DNA of 64,000 nucleotides from an uncultured Porphyromonadaceae bacterium (GCA_946414395.1 CAMKOE010000003.1:1-64000); one strand, 5' to 3'. Counted from the first letter of the stretch, positions 37,425-48,081 are shown. Made by a program: numbers and translations. The notes: a model not told the origin generated them from the letters alone.

Positions 37425-38543
37425 CTAGGGCGTCTCCTGCCTGGCCTTAAAGTCATCGGCCCGGCGAACAGGCAAGTTGAGCAACACGTCATAGGAATCA
37501 TCCATGTCATTGATATCCAGGGAATAGTCGTTGCCGTAGATGAGTTCCAGACGCTTGGTCACGTTGTTCAAGCCCACGCCCCCATATTCATGCTTGGCGT
37601 TGCTCTTGGTGTTGTGGCAATGGAAGAGCAGACGGCCATCCTTTTTCTCGATATCCACATCAATGCTCGAAGGCTTGTCATAGGACACGCCATGCTTGAA
37701 GGCGTTCTCCACAAAGGGGATAAACACCAGCGGCGCTATCACGATATCATCGGGGCCGTTATCGGGCACATCCAGATTGACGTTCACCTGATCGGTGTAG
37801 CGCAGTTTCATCAGGTTGAGATACTTCTTGAGAAACGTCAGGGCATTGTTGAGGGTGACATAACTGCTGTCGCTGTCATAGAGCAGGTAGCGCATCATGC
37901 GGGACATGTCCACGATGCTGTCCTTAGCCTGCTCGGGGTCAATATCCACCAGGGCATGGATATTATTGAGGGTGTTCATGATAAAGTGAGGATTGATCTG
38001 ATAGCGCAGGTAGTCCAGTTCCTGCTTGAGGCTCTGTTCCTTGAGTTTGGCCAGGTTTTTCTTCTCCTCCTCGCTGCGGTAGTAAATCTTCACACCCAGG
38101 TTGGCGCCAATCATCATGATGACGATGGTGAACATCGTCAAGTCGTGCCTGTTGATGGGCGGGCGCCCATGAGTGGGCTGGTCTGGAGGCGGAGGCATCA
38201 TGCTCGTGGGCTTGTCGGCCTTGTCGAGCGGGCGCGGGCCATCAGGGTGATGGACACAATGCACCATCTGGAACAGGGAGACAACGACAACAACCCCTGC
38301 AAGGTAATGATACACCTTGCGGTGGTTCAATAGCATGGGTGCCAGCACGTGATTGTGGATAAGAAAGACGACCAGAAATAGCAGCAGACTGTTGAAAGAC
38401 TCCATCAGACCCCACTTCACCCAGATAGGGTGGGCCGAGTCATAGTTAAATATCAACATGACGACAGGGGCCAGAAAGAGGATAATCCACACCGTGGTGT
38501 AGATGATGGTCTCCTGCTTGGTCTGCTTGCTGAAAATAGTCAT
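37425..38543 (-). CDS. LytS-type sensor histidine kinase
   Basis: LRYQINPHFIMNTLNNIHALVDIDPEQA; PLVFIPFVENAFKHGVSY. Confidence 0.93.
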   Translation of the reverse strand: MTIFSKQTKQETIIYTTVWIILFLAPVVMLIFNYDSAHPIWVKWGLMESFNSLLLFLVVFLIHNHVLAPMLLNHRKVYHYLAGVVVVVSLFQMVHCVHHPDGPRPLDKADKPTSMMPPPPDQPTHGRPPINRHDLTMFTIVIMMIGANLGVKIYYRSEEEKKNLAKLKEQSLKQELDYLRYQINPHFIMNTLNNIHALVDIDPEQAKDSIVDMSRMMRYLLYDSDSSYVTLNNALTFLKKYLNLMKLRYTDQVNVNLDVPDNGPDDIVIAPLVFIPFVENAFKHGVSYDKPSSIDVDIEKKDGRLLFHCHNTKSNAKHEYGGVGLNNVTKRLELIYGNDYSLDINDMDDSYDVLLNLPVRRADDFKARQETP

Positions 38544-38731
38544 ATCGTCTCCTCGGAATAATGCTTTAACAAAGGTAATGGCAATCTGCTAGATTCCAAA
38601 ATTTTTTCAACAATATGCCTCGACAATTCAATGAAGGGGCACGAAAAGCCGATTATGGTCCTGATGAAAATGCCAATGGACGCCCCGTTGCGGAACGTCC
38701 ATCGTTACAAGTGCGGCATGATTCATGACGA

Positions 38732-39622
38732 TCAATGCCAGATGTAGGTAACCGTGCCGATGCCCTCGGTCATGGTGTTCTTGGGTACCGAGAAACGCGA
38801 CTTGAGGGCCGCCTGCTCACAGGCACGGCGCACCTCGGGATGCGACGCAAGGTCGCCGGTAGCGCTCACGGCACTGGCCTTGGTAACCTGTCCGCGGGGA
38901 TTGACCGTGACGCGGACGACCACACGGCCCGACCACTTGCTGTTGGGCACCGGTTTGGCCCAGTAGTCGAGGGTATAACCCACCAGTCCGCCGATGCCAG
39001 GCTTGCCGGCAAGGACTCCCTGATTGGAGTTACCGCTTGCCGAGCCCTGATGGCCACCGCCATTGCCGCCGCCGTTACCGAAGGCGTTCTTCACCCTGTT
39101 GTTGGTGGCATTGCTGGCTGTGGTCTTTTGCTCGCTGGTATTCTTGGCCTTGGTCTCCTGGGCCTCGGCGTTCTTGTTCTTGGCCTTGGGTTTCTCGACC
39201 ACCTTGTCATTCTGCTTGGTGGGGCCGGACTTCTTGGGTTCGGCCTCCTTGGGTTGCTCTTTCACCTTGTGTGGCGACTCGGTCTTCTGGGTAATGAGCG
39301 GCGGGGTCTTGTGGTTCACCTCACCGGCATCTTCCATGTCATCGGCCTCAATGTCGGGGTCGTCACCTTCCTCGGGCGAAGCGCTGGGGTCGGCTGTCTC
39401 CTGGTCCATGAGGTCGTTCTGGATATTGTCCATGGTGTTACCCAGCATCACATAGTCACCGCCAAACAAGATGGAGTCCTGCGCCAGTTGCGTGACGTCG
39501 AGCATGTTGGGATCCTGCTCATACCGCAAGGTGAAGCGCAGCAACAACGCCAGCGTGCCCACCGTGATGAGCAAGGTGAGCAAGAGAGCCCATAGGCTAT
39601 ATTTGCGGCGATCTTCTTCCAT
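38732..39622 (-). CDS. TonB family energy transducer
   Basis: N-terminal TM, Lys/Glu/Pro-rich linker, C-terminal RVVVRVTVNPRGQVTKASAVSATGDLASHPEVRRACEQAALKSRF. Confidence 0.88.
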   Translation of the reverse strand: MEEDRRKYSLWALLLTLLITVGTLALLLRFTLRYEQDPNMLDVTQLAQDSILFGGDYVMLGNTMDNIQNDLMDQETADPSASPEEGDDPDIEADDMEDAGEVNHKTPPLITQKTESPHKVKEQPKEAEPKKSGPTKQNDKVVEKPKAKNKNAEAQETKAKNTSEQKTTASNATNNRVKNAFGNGGGNGGGHQGSASGNSNQGVLAGKPGIGGLVGYTLDYWAKPVPNSKWSGRVVVRVTVNPRGQVTKASAVSATGDLASHPEVRRACEQAALKSRFSVPKNTMTEGIGTVTYIWH

Positions 39623-39634
39623 CGTAGTGATGCG

Positions 39635-40123
39635 TTACTGGTTGCTGATTTCGGCTGGCGACGGTTGGGCGGCGGGGGCGGCGTTTTGCGGGCCGAAAGT
39701 CGCCTCGCTGGGCTTGGTGGCCAGGACGATTTTCACGCCTTGCTTGGACCCCTTGTCCAGGATCTCGACGATCTTGCCGTAATTGACTTCCTCGTCGGCA
39801 TAGACGGCTACAAACTCATTGGGGTTGCCGGCCTTCAGGGCCTGCATGAAGCCTTCGAGTTGCTCGGGAGCGATGGGCAAGAGGTCGCTCTCGCCGGTAT
39901 CACTCGTCTGGGTCGCATACATGTTCAGGTTCTTGTCAACATAGATGCGTGTCGAGGGCTTGATGGCCGTCTGCTCGCTGCTCTGCGGCAGATTCACTTC
40001 CAACGCCGATGGGAATACAAACGTCGAAGTGACCATGAAAAAGATGAGCAGCAGGAAGATGACGTCGGTCATCGATGCCATGCTGAACATCGACAGGGTT
40101 TTGTGTTGCCTCTTGAGTGCCAT
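39635..40123 (-). CDS. ExbD/TolR biopolymer transporter
   Basis: SMASMTDVIFLLLIFFMVTSTFVFPSALEVNLPQS. Confidence 0.94.
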   Translation of the reverse strand: MALKRQHKTLSMFSMASMTDVIFLLLIFFMVTSTFVFPSALEVNLPQSSEQTAIKPSTRIYVDKNLNMYATQTSDTGESDLLPIAPEQLEGFMQALKAGNPNEFVAVYADEEVNYGKIVEILDKGSKQGVKIVLATKPSEATFGPQNAAPAAQPSPAEISNQ

Positions 40124-40149
40124 AAAGCGCAGATAGTGTGATGTGGTGA

Positions 40150-40941
40150 TTACTTAGCCGGCTCGTTGAGCAGGTCCATGAATTCCATCGTCTTGCCCTC
40201 GAGTTTGTTCATCACCTTGTTGACACGCGAGGTGAGGTAGTTGTAGGCAAACAGGGCGATAATGCCGACAATCAGACCCGCAACCGTGGTCACCAGGGCC
40301 TGATAGATGCCGCTGGCCAGGATGGTCACATTGCTGTTATTGCCGGCACTGGCCAACTGGAAGAAGGCCTGTACCATACCTAACACCGTACCCAAGAAAC
40401 CGATCATCGGGGCACCGGCAGCCGTGGTGGCCAGCCAGTTGAAGCCCTTCTCGAGTTTGGCAATCTCCATATTGCCCACGTTCTCGATAGAGACGAGCAC
40501 GTCGTTCATCGGGCGGCCGATGCGGGTCACGCCCTTCTCAATCATGCGCGAGTAGGGGGTGTTGGTGTCCTGACACAGTTTCAGGGCCTGGTCCACGTCA
40601 CCGCGGTGGATGTACTCCTTGATGCGTTCCATGAAGGATTTATCCTGACGGTTGGCGCGGTTGATGGCAAACAGGCGCTCAAAGAAGATGTAGATGCTCA
40701 CGATGGCCAGCAGTGCCAGCGGAATCATGAGCCATCCGCCTGCCATGGTCAGATCCCAAACCGAGAGTTCCTTGACAACGGGTTCGGCAGCAACGGGGGC
40801 TGTAGCGGCTGCAACAGCAGCAGCGCTATCGGTAACAACCTGAGCGGCGCTGTCCATGGCCTGCTGCAGGGTGTCGGCGGCCTGCTGAATCATCGTGTCG
40901 GCAGGCGTAACTTGGGCGAGAATCATGTTGAGAATTGACAT
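40150..40941 (-). CDS. MotA/TolQ/ExbB proton channel family protein
   Basis: GFLGTVLGMVQAFFQLAS, IYQALVTTVAGLIVGIIALFAYNYL. Confidence 0.94.
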   Translation of the reverse strand: MSILNMILAQVTPADTMIQQAADTLQQAMDSAAQVVTDSAAAVAAATAPVAAEPVVKELSVWDLTMAGGWLMIPLALLAIVSIYIFFERLFAINRANRQDKSFMERIKEYIHRGDVDQALKLCQDTNTPYSRMIEKGVTRIGRPMNDVLVSIENVGNMEIAKLEKGFNWLATTAAGAPMIGFLGTVLGMVQAFFQLASAGNNSNVTILASGIYQALVTTVAGLIVGIIALFAYNYLTSRVNKVMNKLEGKTMEFMDLLNEPAK

Positions 40942-41003
40942 GTCGATTCGTTAGTTGGTTATTTGGTTATTTCTTTATAATTAACAACGTGAAAACACGG
41001 GTT

Positions 41004-41717
41004 TTATTTTAAACAGTCCTTGTAAGCCTTGATTGTCGCCTCAAGACCCAGGTACAGGGCATCGCTGATGAGGGCATGACCGATCGAGACTTCCATGAGG
41101 TGCGGAACGTGCTGCTGGAAGAACTTGAGGTTGTGCAGATTCAGGTCATGACCGGCGTTCAGGCCCATGCCGACACTGTGGGCCGCAACGGCAGCAGCGG
41201 CAAACGGGGCGACAGCGCCCTCGGGGTCGTTGTCAAACTCCTCGGCAAAGGGGCCAGTGAATAACTCGACACGGTCGGCGCCAGTGCTTGCCGCGGCGCG
41301 GATGTTGTCCAGGTCGGTGCCCACAAAGATGCTGGTGCGGATGCCTGCCTCCTTGAGCCTGTCAACGATGCCGGTGAGAAACTCCATGTTGGGGGCCACA
41401 TCCCAGCCTGCCGACGAGGTGAGCACGTTGGGGGCGTCGGGAACGAGCGTCGCCTGGGTGGGCTTTACCGAGAGGACCAGTTCCATGAACTGCTCGCTGG
41501 GATAGCCCTCGATATTAAACTCGGTGCGCACCGCGGGGCGCAAGTCAAACACGTCGCTGCGGCGGATGTGACGCTCATCAGGACGGGGGTGCACAGTGAT
41601 GCCGTCAGCGCCAAAGCGCTCACAATCCATCGCTACCTGCAACACATTGGGTATGTTACCGCCACGCGCATTGCGCAGTGTGGCAATCTTATTCACATTT
41701 ACACTTAGGTTAATCAT
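41004..41717 (-). CDS. pdxJ: Pyridoxine 5'-phosphate synthase
   Basis: [62 protein letters not shown]. Confidence 0.95.
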   Translation of the reverse strand: MINLSVNVNKIATLRNARGGNIPNVLQVAMDCERFGADGITVHPRPDERHIRRSDVFDLRPAVRTEFNIEGYPSEQFMELVLSVKPTQATLVPDAPNVLTSSAGWDVAPNMEFLTGIVDRLKEAGIRTSIFVGTDLDNIRAAASTGADRVELFTGPFAEEFDNDPEGAVAPFAAAAVAAHSVGMGLNAGHDLNLHNLKFFQQHVPHLMEVSIGHALISDALYLGLEATIKAYKDCLK

Positions 41718-42210
41718 AGATTCAAAATAAAGTTTAGGTAGTACCGCTTACTACACAAGTTGCAAAAGTAACTATTATTTTTCACATAGGCGTGATAAGG
41801 AATGTGATTCTTTCAAAAAAACTATTAACAAGGCGTCCTCGCCGTGTAACTATTCAGCGACCTCAAGTCACACAATGTCGCGAAGCGCTAAGACATTATT
41901 TATAAGGTGTTTACATTGCGTTCTCCTGATATTCATTTATTTCGTGATTCTGATAGGCAATTCTCCGATCCCGGTTGACAGCAAATGATAAATCCTTAAT
42001 ATGAAAGACTTAGCGGTCACGCGACTTAGGGCGAGAATTTGTGATTATGCGTTTTGGGTGAACAGTTACCGCGCCATGAGGCTGGAACCACACGGTTAAT
42101 AGCGGAAACATCACCCGCCCTGGAATGCTACCGGAATCCATAGTAAAAATCAAAAAAAAAGTCGTTGAAATGGGACTTTTTTGAAAAATTTCGCCCCGAT
42201 AGGCCGGGGT

Positions 42211-42252
42211 AAAAAAATAACTGCCCGCCATGGATGGTGGCAGGTAGTTATT
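42211..42252 (-). terminator. Hairpin terminator of the 42322 gene
   Basis: Minus strand stem ending GGCGGGCAGTTATTTTTTT. Confidence 0.5.
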
Positions 42253-42321
42253 TGGATGATGATGTGTGTTTTTCCTTAAATCTAAGGATTACTAATTATT
42301 ATAAAATCTAAACATTTTTCT

Positions 42322-42777
42322 CTACATAGTTTCGAACAATCGGTCCAATGCGCTGTTGCCCACAACCGATTTGGGTTGAATGATGGGCCCCAGGCCACTG
42401 GGTTGCAGGTCAGATTCGGTGCCTTTCCTGAAGGTCCATACAAAGGACGTGCCGACAGGTGTTGACACTGTCATCGTATAAACGCCGTCCAGCAAGCCCA
42501 TTACGCTTATCTCATCGTTGGGCCCGTAGGCCGTGACAACCCAAACGAAATCGGTCGTTTGGGAGTTAAAAAACACGTTGTAATACTCCGCAGAGCCTGA
42601 TATTTCAATCACCTTCCTATCGGAATCGTAGTACACAACTGGTCTTTCACTGTAACCAAATTGCTTTTTATAACGATCCTCTCCCGTAGTCTGGTGAGCA
42701 ATGTCTGGTCTATTTTGAGCCATCGCTGCCATACAGCAGACGATGGATAGTGTCAGTATGATGTAAATCCGTTTCAT
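42322..42777 (-). CDS. Small secreted protein, DUF3244-like
   Basis: Signal peptide MKRIYIILTLSIVCCMAAMA; beta-sandwich-like GLLDGVYTMTVSTPVGTSFVWTFRK. Confidence 0.6.
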   Translation of the reverse strand: MKRIYIILTLSIVCCMAAMAQNRPDIAHQTTGEDRYKKQFGYSERPVVYYDSDRKVIEISGSAEYYNVFFNSQTTDFVWVVTAYGPNDEISVMGLLDGVYTMTVSTPVGTSFVWTFRKGTESDLQPSGLGPIIQPKSVVGNSALDRLFETM

Positions 42778-42787
42778 AATTGATGCA

Positions 42788-42821
42788 ATGTTTAGATTTT
42801 GACAAAATATGTTTAGATTTT
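42788..42821. repeat. Paired 13-bp direct repeats in the 5' leader of the 42322 gene
   Basis: ATGTTTAGATTTT at 42788-42800 and 42809-42821 (21-bp period); inverted copy AAAATCTAAACAT at 42303-42315. Confidence 0.8.
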
Positions 42822-42983
42822 CTGTTGCAAAGTTACAGTCAAAAGTCGAATTGACCAAATTTTTTCGTAATACAATGCAATTTTAATTACTTGAATATCA
42901 ACGATGTATCAAAATATTTATAATACACTTTTTCAGGTCACGTTTTTACCCCCCGAAAAAGGGGATTTCTTGCGGTTATGCTA

Positions 42984-44687
42984 TCATTTCTGGGTGCTGT
43001 ACCGGTCGATATACTCATTGAGCGAGCAATCGAGATTCATCTTCCGGGCCAGTCGCTGCTTGAGGACGCTCACGCTGGTGGCATTGGAGTAGCCCATGAC
43101 GATCGCCGTCTGGATGTAGGAGTACCCCATGCAGGTGAGGGCGAGCAACAGCAGGTCGCGGTCGTTGAGTTGGGGATAATTCTCACGGGTGAGCGTCATG
43201 ATGTTGTTGTGCTCAAGGTCGATGTAGTCGTAGAGTTTCTCCCAATTCTCGCGGTTGCTATCCTGGAACTTGACGATGCGCTTCACATTCTCGGTAATGC
43301 GGTTGTTGGGCTCATGGTAGCAGGCCTCAATCATGTCGCGCATCATGCTGGTGTGGGACAAGATGAATCCCTTGAGACGTTCGTCGTTGATTTTCATCTC
43401 GCTGATGTTGTTCTGCAGGTCGGTCAAGTTGTTCATCTGGTTCTGGGACTGGTCCTTGAGTTCGATGACCAACTGGTCGTAGCGGTGGGAACGCCTGTAG
43501 AGCAGGAAGGCCAGCAGGAGCAACGACAGGATAACGAATGCCACGATGCTGAAGAGGATGTAATTGCGCACGCGGCGGGCATGTTCCAACTCACTCTGAT
43601 GCTTCTGGTCAAAACTGAGTTCAGAGTACATGATGTTGACAATGTCAGAATTCCTGATTGCCGAGAAGGAATTGCTGTCACACTCGTGGCTCAGCCTGAA
43701 GTAGTCCAGCAGGTTACCCCTAGCCTTAGCCACCTGGCTCAACGATTCAAGATAGACATTGGAATGACGCAGTGCCGAGTCATTATTCTGCTGTTGGCGT
43801 GCCAGTTGGAGAAACCACTCGGCCGAGTCGGGCTTGCCCAGGTTGGCATACACCGAGGCGAATGTCGTATATACCCCCACGTTTAAGCCATCGAGTTTCA
43901 ACGCCTTGATGCGCTGCAACTGCTCGTAGGCCTTGTAATTATAGGATTTATCCTTCTCGCCTTGCATGAAGTAGAGATAGGCCAGCGTGTTGAGGCACGA
44001 AATGAGATTGGAGGGCGACTCCTCCTTCTCGGCCAGCGCAATGGCCTCATTCAACGTCTCTTCGGCCAACTCGGCCTTCCTGTAACGGTATTGCGCGCCC
44101 AGGTCCTTGAGGCTCATCATGAGGTAATGGTTATCCCCGGCCTCGCGGAAACTTGCCACTGCCGCTTCCAGTTTCTCAATCTCGCGTCCGTCGTAGGCTT
44201 GATTATTGGTATAGAGTTTGCCCATCCGGTACTGCGCGTAGCCCCGGTTAAACGGGTCGTCCTGTCCAGCCGATGCCTCGGCACTCTTGTAATAATAGAT
44301 TGCCGAGTCGGGCCTGCCCAGGTCCTCCATGACGGTGCCCTTATAGAGATAGGAGCGGGTAAGTTTCTCTGTATCACCGCTACGGTGCTTGAAGAAATCT
44401 ACCGCTATATTGATGACGCTGTCGTCGGCGGCAGTAAAACGGATATAATTCAAGTACCGGGCCTGAGTGACGAGCAGTGAATGATAAGCCTTGTCGGCAT
44501 CACTGGTCAAGGTCTGAGCAGTGATGGCGGTCAAGGAATCCAGGGCCACGGGGCGTGTCCCGCTATCGCGCAACAGGCTGTCGGCCTCCATCAGACGCTC
44601 ATCATGACTGACAGAATCGTTGCAACCAGCGAAAACCATCGCCAGCACACTGATAATGAGCCCTATAAACGTCAGTTTTTTAATCAT
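42984..44687 (-). CDS. TPR-repeat membrane protein with C-terminal helix-turn-helix-like regulator domain
   Basis: Lipobox FAGCND; TPR-like repeats; single TM YILFSIVAFVILSLLLLAFLLY; C-terminal DRDLLLLALTCMGYSYIQTAIVMGYSNATSVSVLKQRL. Confidence 0.8.
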   Translation of the reverse strand: MIKKLTFIGLIISVLAMVFAGCNDSVSHDERLMEADSLLRDSGTRPVALDSLTAITAQTLTSDADKAYHSLLVTQARYLNYIRFTAADDSVINIAVDFFKHRSGDTEKLTRSYLYKGTVMEDLGRPDSAIYYYKSAEASAGQDDPFNRGYAQYRMGKLYTNNQAYDGREIEKLEAAVASFREAGDNHYLMMSLKDLGAQYRYRKAELAEETLNEAIALAEKEESPSNLISCLNTLAYLYFMQGEKDKSYNYKAYEQLQRIKALKLDGLNVGVYTTFASVYANLGKPDSAEWFLQLARQQQNNDSALRHSNVYLESLSQVAKARGNLLDYFRLSHECDSNSFSAIRNSDIVNIMYSELSFDQKHQSELEHARRVRNYILFSIVAFVILSLLLLAFLLYRRSHRYDQLVIELKDQSQNQMNNLTDLQNNISEMKINDERLKGFILSHTSMMRDMIEACYHEPNNRITENVKRIVKFQDSNRENWEKLYDYIDLEHNNIMTLTRENYPQLNDRDLLLLALTCMGYSYIQTAIVMGYSNATSVSVLKQRLARKMNLDCSLNEYIDRYSTQK

Positions 44688-44892
44688 CCGAATTGCAAAG
44701 ATAATATTTTTTTTTAATACTTGTATTCATTCACATTTTTTTAATCATTCTGTCATTTATAATTTAATAATGTGTTGGGGCCATAGATCTGGTAATCGGT
44801 AATGATGGTTATAACGGCGGCGATGGGCCAAAAAGTGGCGAATTCAACGACTTTTTTTTGTGATAATCGGCAAGAAATGCCATGAACGGCAA

Positions 44893-44928
44893 AGTAGTGC
44901 AAACCCCGAGGAGGGGGTTTGCACTACT
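44893..44928. terminator. Strong hairpin, probable terminator of dtd
   Basis: AGTAGTGCAAACCCC-gaggag-GGGGTTTGCACTACT, 15-bp perfect stem. Confidence 0.65.
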
Positions 44929-44969
44929 CGCTGGCGTGGGGACATCAGGACGCGATCGGGTGGGTCCCC

Positions 44970-45422
44970 TTATTCCTTGAGGCGGCTGTCGATGATGATG
45001 GTTACCGGACCGTCGTTGACGAGCGCCACCTGCATTTCAGCACCGAAGACGCCGCGTTGCGTGGGCTTGCCCAGCAGTTGAGCCAGTTCGTCGCAGTAGG
45101 CATCATAGAGGGGCACTGCCAGATCATGCCCTGCCGCATGGATATAACTCGGGCGGTTACCCTTCTTGGTCGAGGCGTTGAGGGTGAACTGGCTGACGGC
45201 CAGCACCTCGCCGCCGACATCGAGGATACTGCGGTTCATCACACCCTGCTCGTCGTCAAAGATGCGCAGGTTGACAGTCTTCTGGGCCAGCCAGCGCATG
45301 TCGTCGAGGGTATCGCCCTCGCGCACGCCCACCAGCACCATCATGCCGTGACCGATGGCACTGTGCATTTTGCCATCGATGGTGACCGACGCTTGGGTCA
45401 CCCGTTGTATTACAATTCTCAT
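44970..45422 (-). CDS. dtd: D-aminoacyl-tRNA deacylase
   Basis: MRIVIQRVTQASVTIDGK, GEVLAVSQFTLNASTKKGNRPSY. Confidence 0.95.
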   Translation of the reverse strand: MRIVIQRVTQASVTIDGKMHSAIGHGMMVLVGVREGDTLDDMRWLAQKTVNLRIFDDEQGVMNRSILDVGGEVLAVSQFTLNASTKKGNRPSYIHAAGHDLAVPLYDAYCDELAQLLGKPTQRGVFGAEMQVALVNDGPVTIIIDSRLKE

Positions 45423-45439
45423 GTTATCAACAATTTTTT

Positions 45440-45607
45440 AGGGATTGATATGGCAGTTGGCCCTAAAAGTTATTTTAATGCTCTAATTTCGCTAAGAAAA
45501 CGTATTTCACTAAATATTTATTTAAAACTATTCGTGATTAATACAATTAATTCGTGAAATCAGGATTAGCCCCGCAGGGTTCGGGCCAACATCTATATCA
45601 TTGCCAT
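45440..45607. repeat. Dispersed intergenic repeat, copy 2
   Basis: See copy at 16359-16570. Confidence 0.75.
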
Positions 45608-45619
45608 TATTTATTGCGG

Positions 45620-46930
45620 TTACTTGATCCACTTGAACAGGTCGAGGAAAGAGACCTTCTTGCCATAGTGGAGAATGCCACGGCGGTAGATGCGTGCGGC
45701 GACCCACACGATGGCCAGGGCTGTGCCAAACAGCAGCACATGGCTCAACACCATCTGCCACAGCGGAATGTCATAGGGCAACCTAATCATCATCACAATG
45801 GGTGACGTGAACGGTATGATCGAGCACCAGAAGGCCATGGGACCATTGGGGTTGGTCATACAGCCCATCGCGGCATAGATGGCGATGATGACGAGAATCA
45901 TCACGGGCCACAACAGTTGGGATGCGTCGCTCGCCTGGTCCACAGCCGAGCCTAGCGCGGCAAAGATGGCGCTGTAGAGCAAGTATCCACCGATGAAGTA
46001 GAGCACAAAGTTGATGACGATGGGGGTGTAGTTGATGGACAGCGCCTGGCGCACCACCTGGGACATGGCGCCATCAACCATCTCGGGATCCACCCCTGCG
46101 GCGGCCACATCGGGCGTCATGGCGGCACCCGAGAGTCCCAGGGCACTGCCAGCCACCGTGCCCACAACAGAGAGGAGCACAATCCAGATGGCCATCTGGG
46201 TCAATCCGGCAAGGCCCACGCCAATGATCTTGCCCAGCATCAGGTGGAACGGGCGGCAACTGCTCACGACCACCTCGACAATGCGGTTGGTCTTCTCCTC
46301 AATCACGTTGTTCATGATCATCTGGCCATAGAAGATGACAAACATGTAGATGATAAAGGCCAGTATCATGCCCAGGGCCATCGCGGCATCGGTCGAGGCT
46401 TCCTGCTCGTTGCCGTCCTGCTGCCACGTGACATTGCGCACATTCAGGTTGATGTGGGTCTCGTCGATGATCTGCTGCAGGTTAGGGATGCCTGCAGCGG
46501 CGAGGCGCGCCTTCTGGATCGTGTCGGTCAAGGCGTTGTCCACGCTCATGACCAGCGCCGGCGGAATGGTGCCCTCGCTATAGATGTTGACCTGGGCACT
46601 CGTCTCCACATCCCGCGGGATGACGATGATGGCTGTGATGCTGCCGTTGGCCTTGTCATAGAACTCACGCGCGTCGGTCACCGTGTCGCCCTTGATGGCG
46701 ACAAAATTGTACAGGTTATCGCTCTGCAGGGCCGAGGCATACTTCCCCGTCTCGTCGATAACGGCGATCTGCTGCGTCTGGTTGCCGCTGTTGTTCAGAT
46801 ACTCCATCAGGATGGGAATCGCACCGATAAAGACGATGAGGAACGGCAGCAACAAGGTCAGGATGATGAATGACTTGCGCCCGACAATCGACATGTATTC
46901 ACGGGCGATGATGAGGCGAAGTTTATCCAT
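45620..46930 (-). CDS. ABC transporter permease (NatB-like)
   Basis: MDKLRLIIAREYMSIVGRKSFIILTLLLPFLIVF; NNVIEEKTNRIVEVVVSSCRPFHLMLGKIIGVG. Confidence 0.92.
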   Translation of the reverse strand: MDKLRLIIAREYMSIVGRKSFIILTLLLPFLIVFIGAIPILMEYLNNSGNQTQQIAVIDETGKYASALQSDNLYNFVAIKGDTVTDAREFYDKANGSITAIIVIPRDVETSAQVNIYSEGTIPPALVMSVDNALTDTIQKARLAAAGIPNLQQIIDETHINLNVRNVTWQQDGNEQEASTDAAMALGMILAFIIYMFVIFYGQMIMNNVIEEKTNRIVEVVVSSCRPFHLMLGKIIGVGLAGLTQMAIWIVLLSVVGTVAGSALGLSGAAMTPDVAAAGVDPEMVDGAMSQVVRQALSINYTPIVINFVLYFIGGYLLYSAIFAALGSAVDQASDASQLLWPVMILVIIAIYAAMGCMTNPNGPMAFWCSIIPFTSPIVMMIRLPYDIPLWQMVLSHVLLFGTALAIVWVAARIYRRGILHYGKKVSFLDLFKWIK

Positions 46931-47837
46931 TGTTCTCGTTGTTTTTAGATTTGACAGTCTCGATAAATATTTCATTCATGCTGGGCAACACCTCGGTGAA
47001 GCCGGTCAGCCTGTAGTGCTCATTGAGCCATGAGATGGCGTCGCGCACCTGCACGCCCTGGGCGAGTTTGATGCGGGTGTCATGCTTGACGGGATCGGGG
47101 GGCAACAAGGTGAACAGGGCGGCGTTGGGCTCGATTGTGTCGGGCGACTGCACGGCAATGATGTTCTTCTTGTGCTGCTGCTTCACCTCGTCCACGCTGC
47201 CGGTGAGGACCACATGGGAGTGGTTGAGCAGGGTAATCTGCTGGCAGACCTCCTCGACCGACGCCATGTTGTGGGTCGAGAACAGGATGGTGCTGCCCTG
47301 GTCGCGCAGGGCCAGGATCTCGACCTTCAACTGCTCGGCATTCACGGGGTCAAATCCCGAGAACGGCTCATCAAAGATGAGCAACGGCGGGCGGTGGATG
47401 ACGGTCGCGATGAACTGAACCTTCTGCTGCATGCCCTTGGACAGGGCCTCCACCTTCTTGTTTTCCCACTCCTTGAGGTCAAAGCGGTCGAGCCACCAGT
47501 GCATCGAGGCCACTGCATCGGCCTTGGTCATGCCCTTGAGGCGACCCAGATAGACGATGTGGTCGCCCACCTTCATCTTCTTGTACAGTCCCCGTTCCTC
47601 GGGCAGATAGCCGATGTGGACAATGTCATCATCGGTCATCGCCTTGCCATTGAGGGTGACAGTGCCCTCGTCGGCAGCGATAATGCGGTTTATGATGCGT
47701 ATGAGCGTGCTCTTGCCGGCACCGTTGGGCCCCAGCAGGCCATAGATGCACCCTTGGGGCACCTGCATGGAAACGCCAGCCAGGGCGGTATGGCCCTCAT
47801 ACCGTTTCACTACATTATTTATATCCAAAAATGCCAT
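46923..47837 (-). CDS. ABC transporter ATP-binding protein (NatA-like)
   Basis: GLLGPNGAGKSTLIRIINRI, LSKGMQQKVQFIATVIHRPPLLIFDEPFSGFDP. Confidence 0.94.
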   Translation of the reverse strand: MAFLDINNVVKRYEGHTALAGVSMQVPQGCIYGLLGPNGAGKSTLIRIINRIIAADEGTVTLNGKAMTDDDIVHIGYLPEERGLYKKMKVGDHIVYLGRLKGMTKADAVASMHWWLDRFDLKEWENKKVEALSKGMQQKVQFIATVIHRPPLLIFDEPFSGFDPVNAEQLKVEILALRDQGSTILFSTHNMASVEEVCQQITLLNHSHVVLTGSVDEVKQQHKKNIIAVQSPDTIEPNAALFTLLPPDPVKHDTRIKLAQGVQVRDAISWLNEHYRLTGFTEVLPSMNEIFIETVKSKNNENNG

Positions 47838-48081
47838 AAACAAATAATTTTGTTAGTCAATTCCTGCAATCGGTTACCGCATGAAGCGGTCCATTGCAAA
47901 GGTAATCCTTCTTTAACATATAGACGCACCACAATGGCAAAAAACTACACCACAGTCTCTTTTTATTCACCTTTTTCATCAGGCGATGAGTAAAAAAAAC
48001 AATTATTTGGCCCAAATGCCACACTTTTATTATATATTTGCGGCAAACAGCAACGAATTCTTATCAATAAAAACTGAAGAA

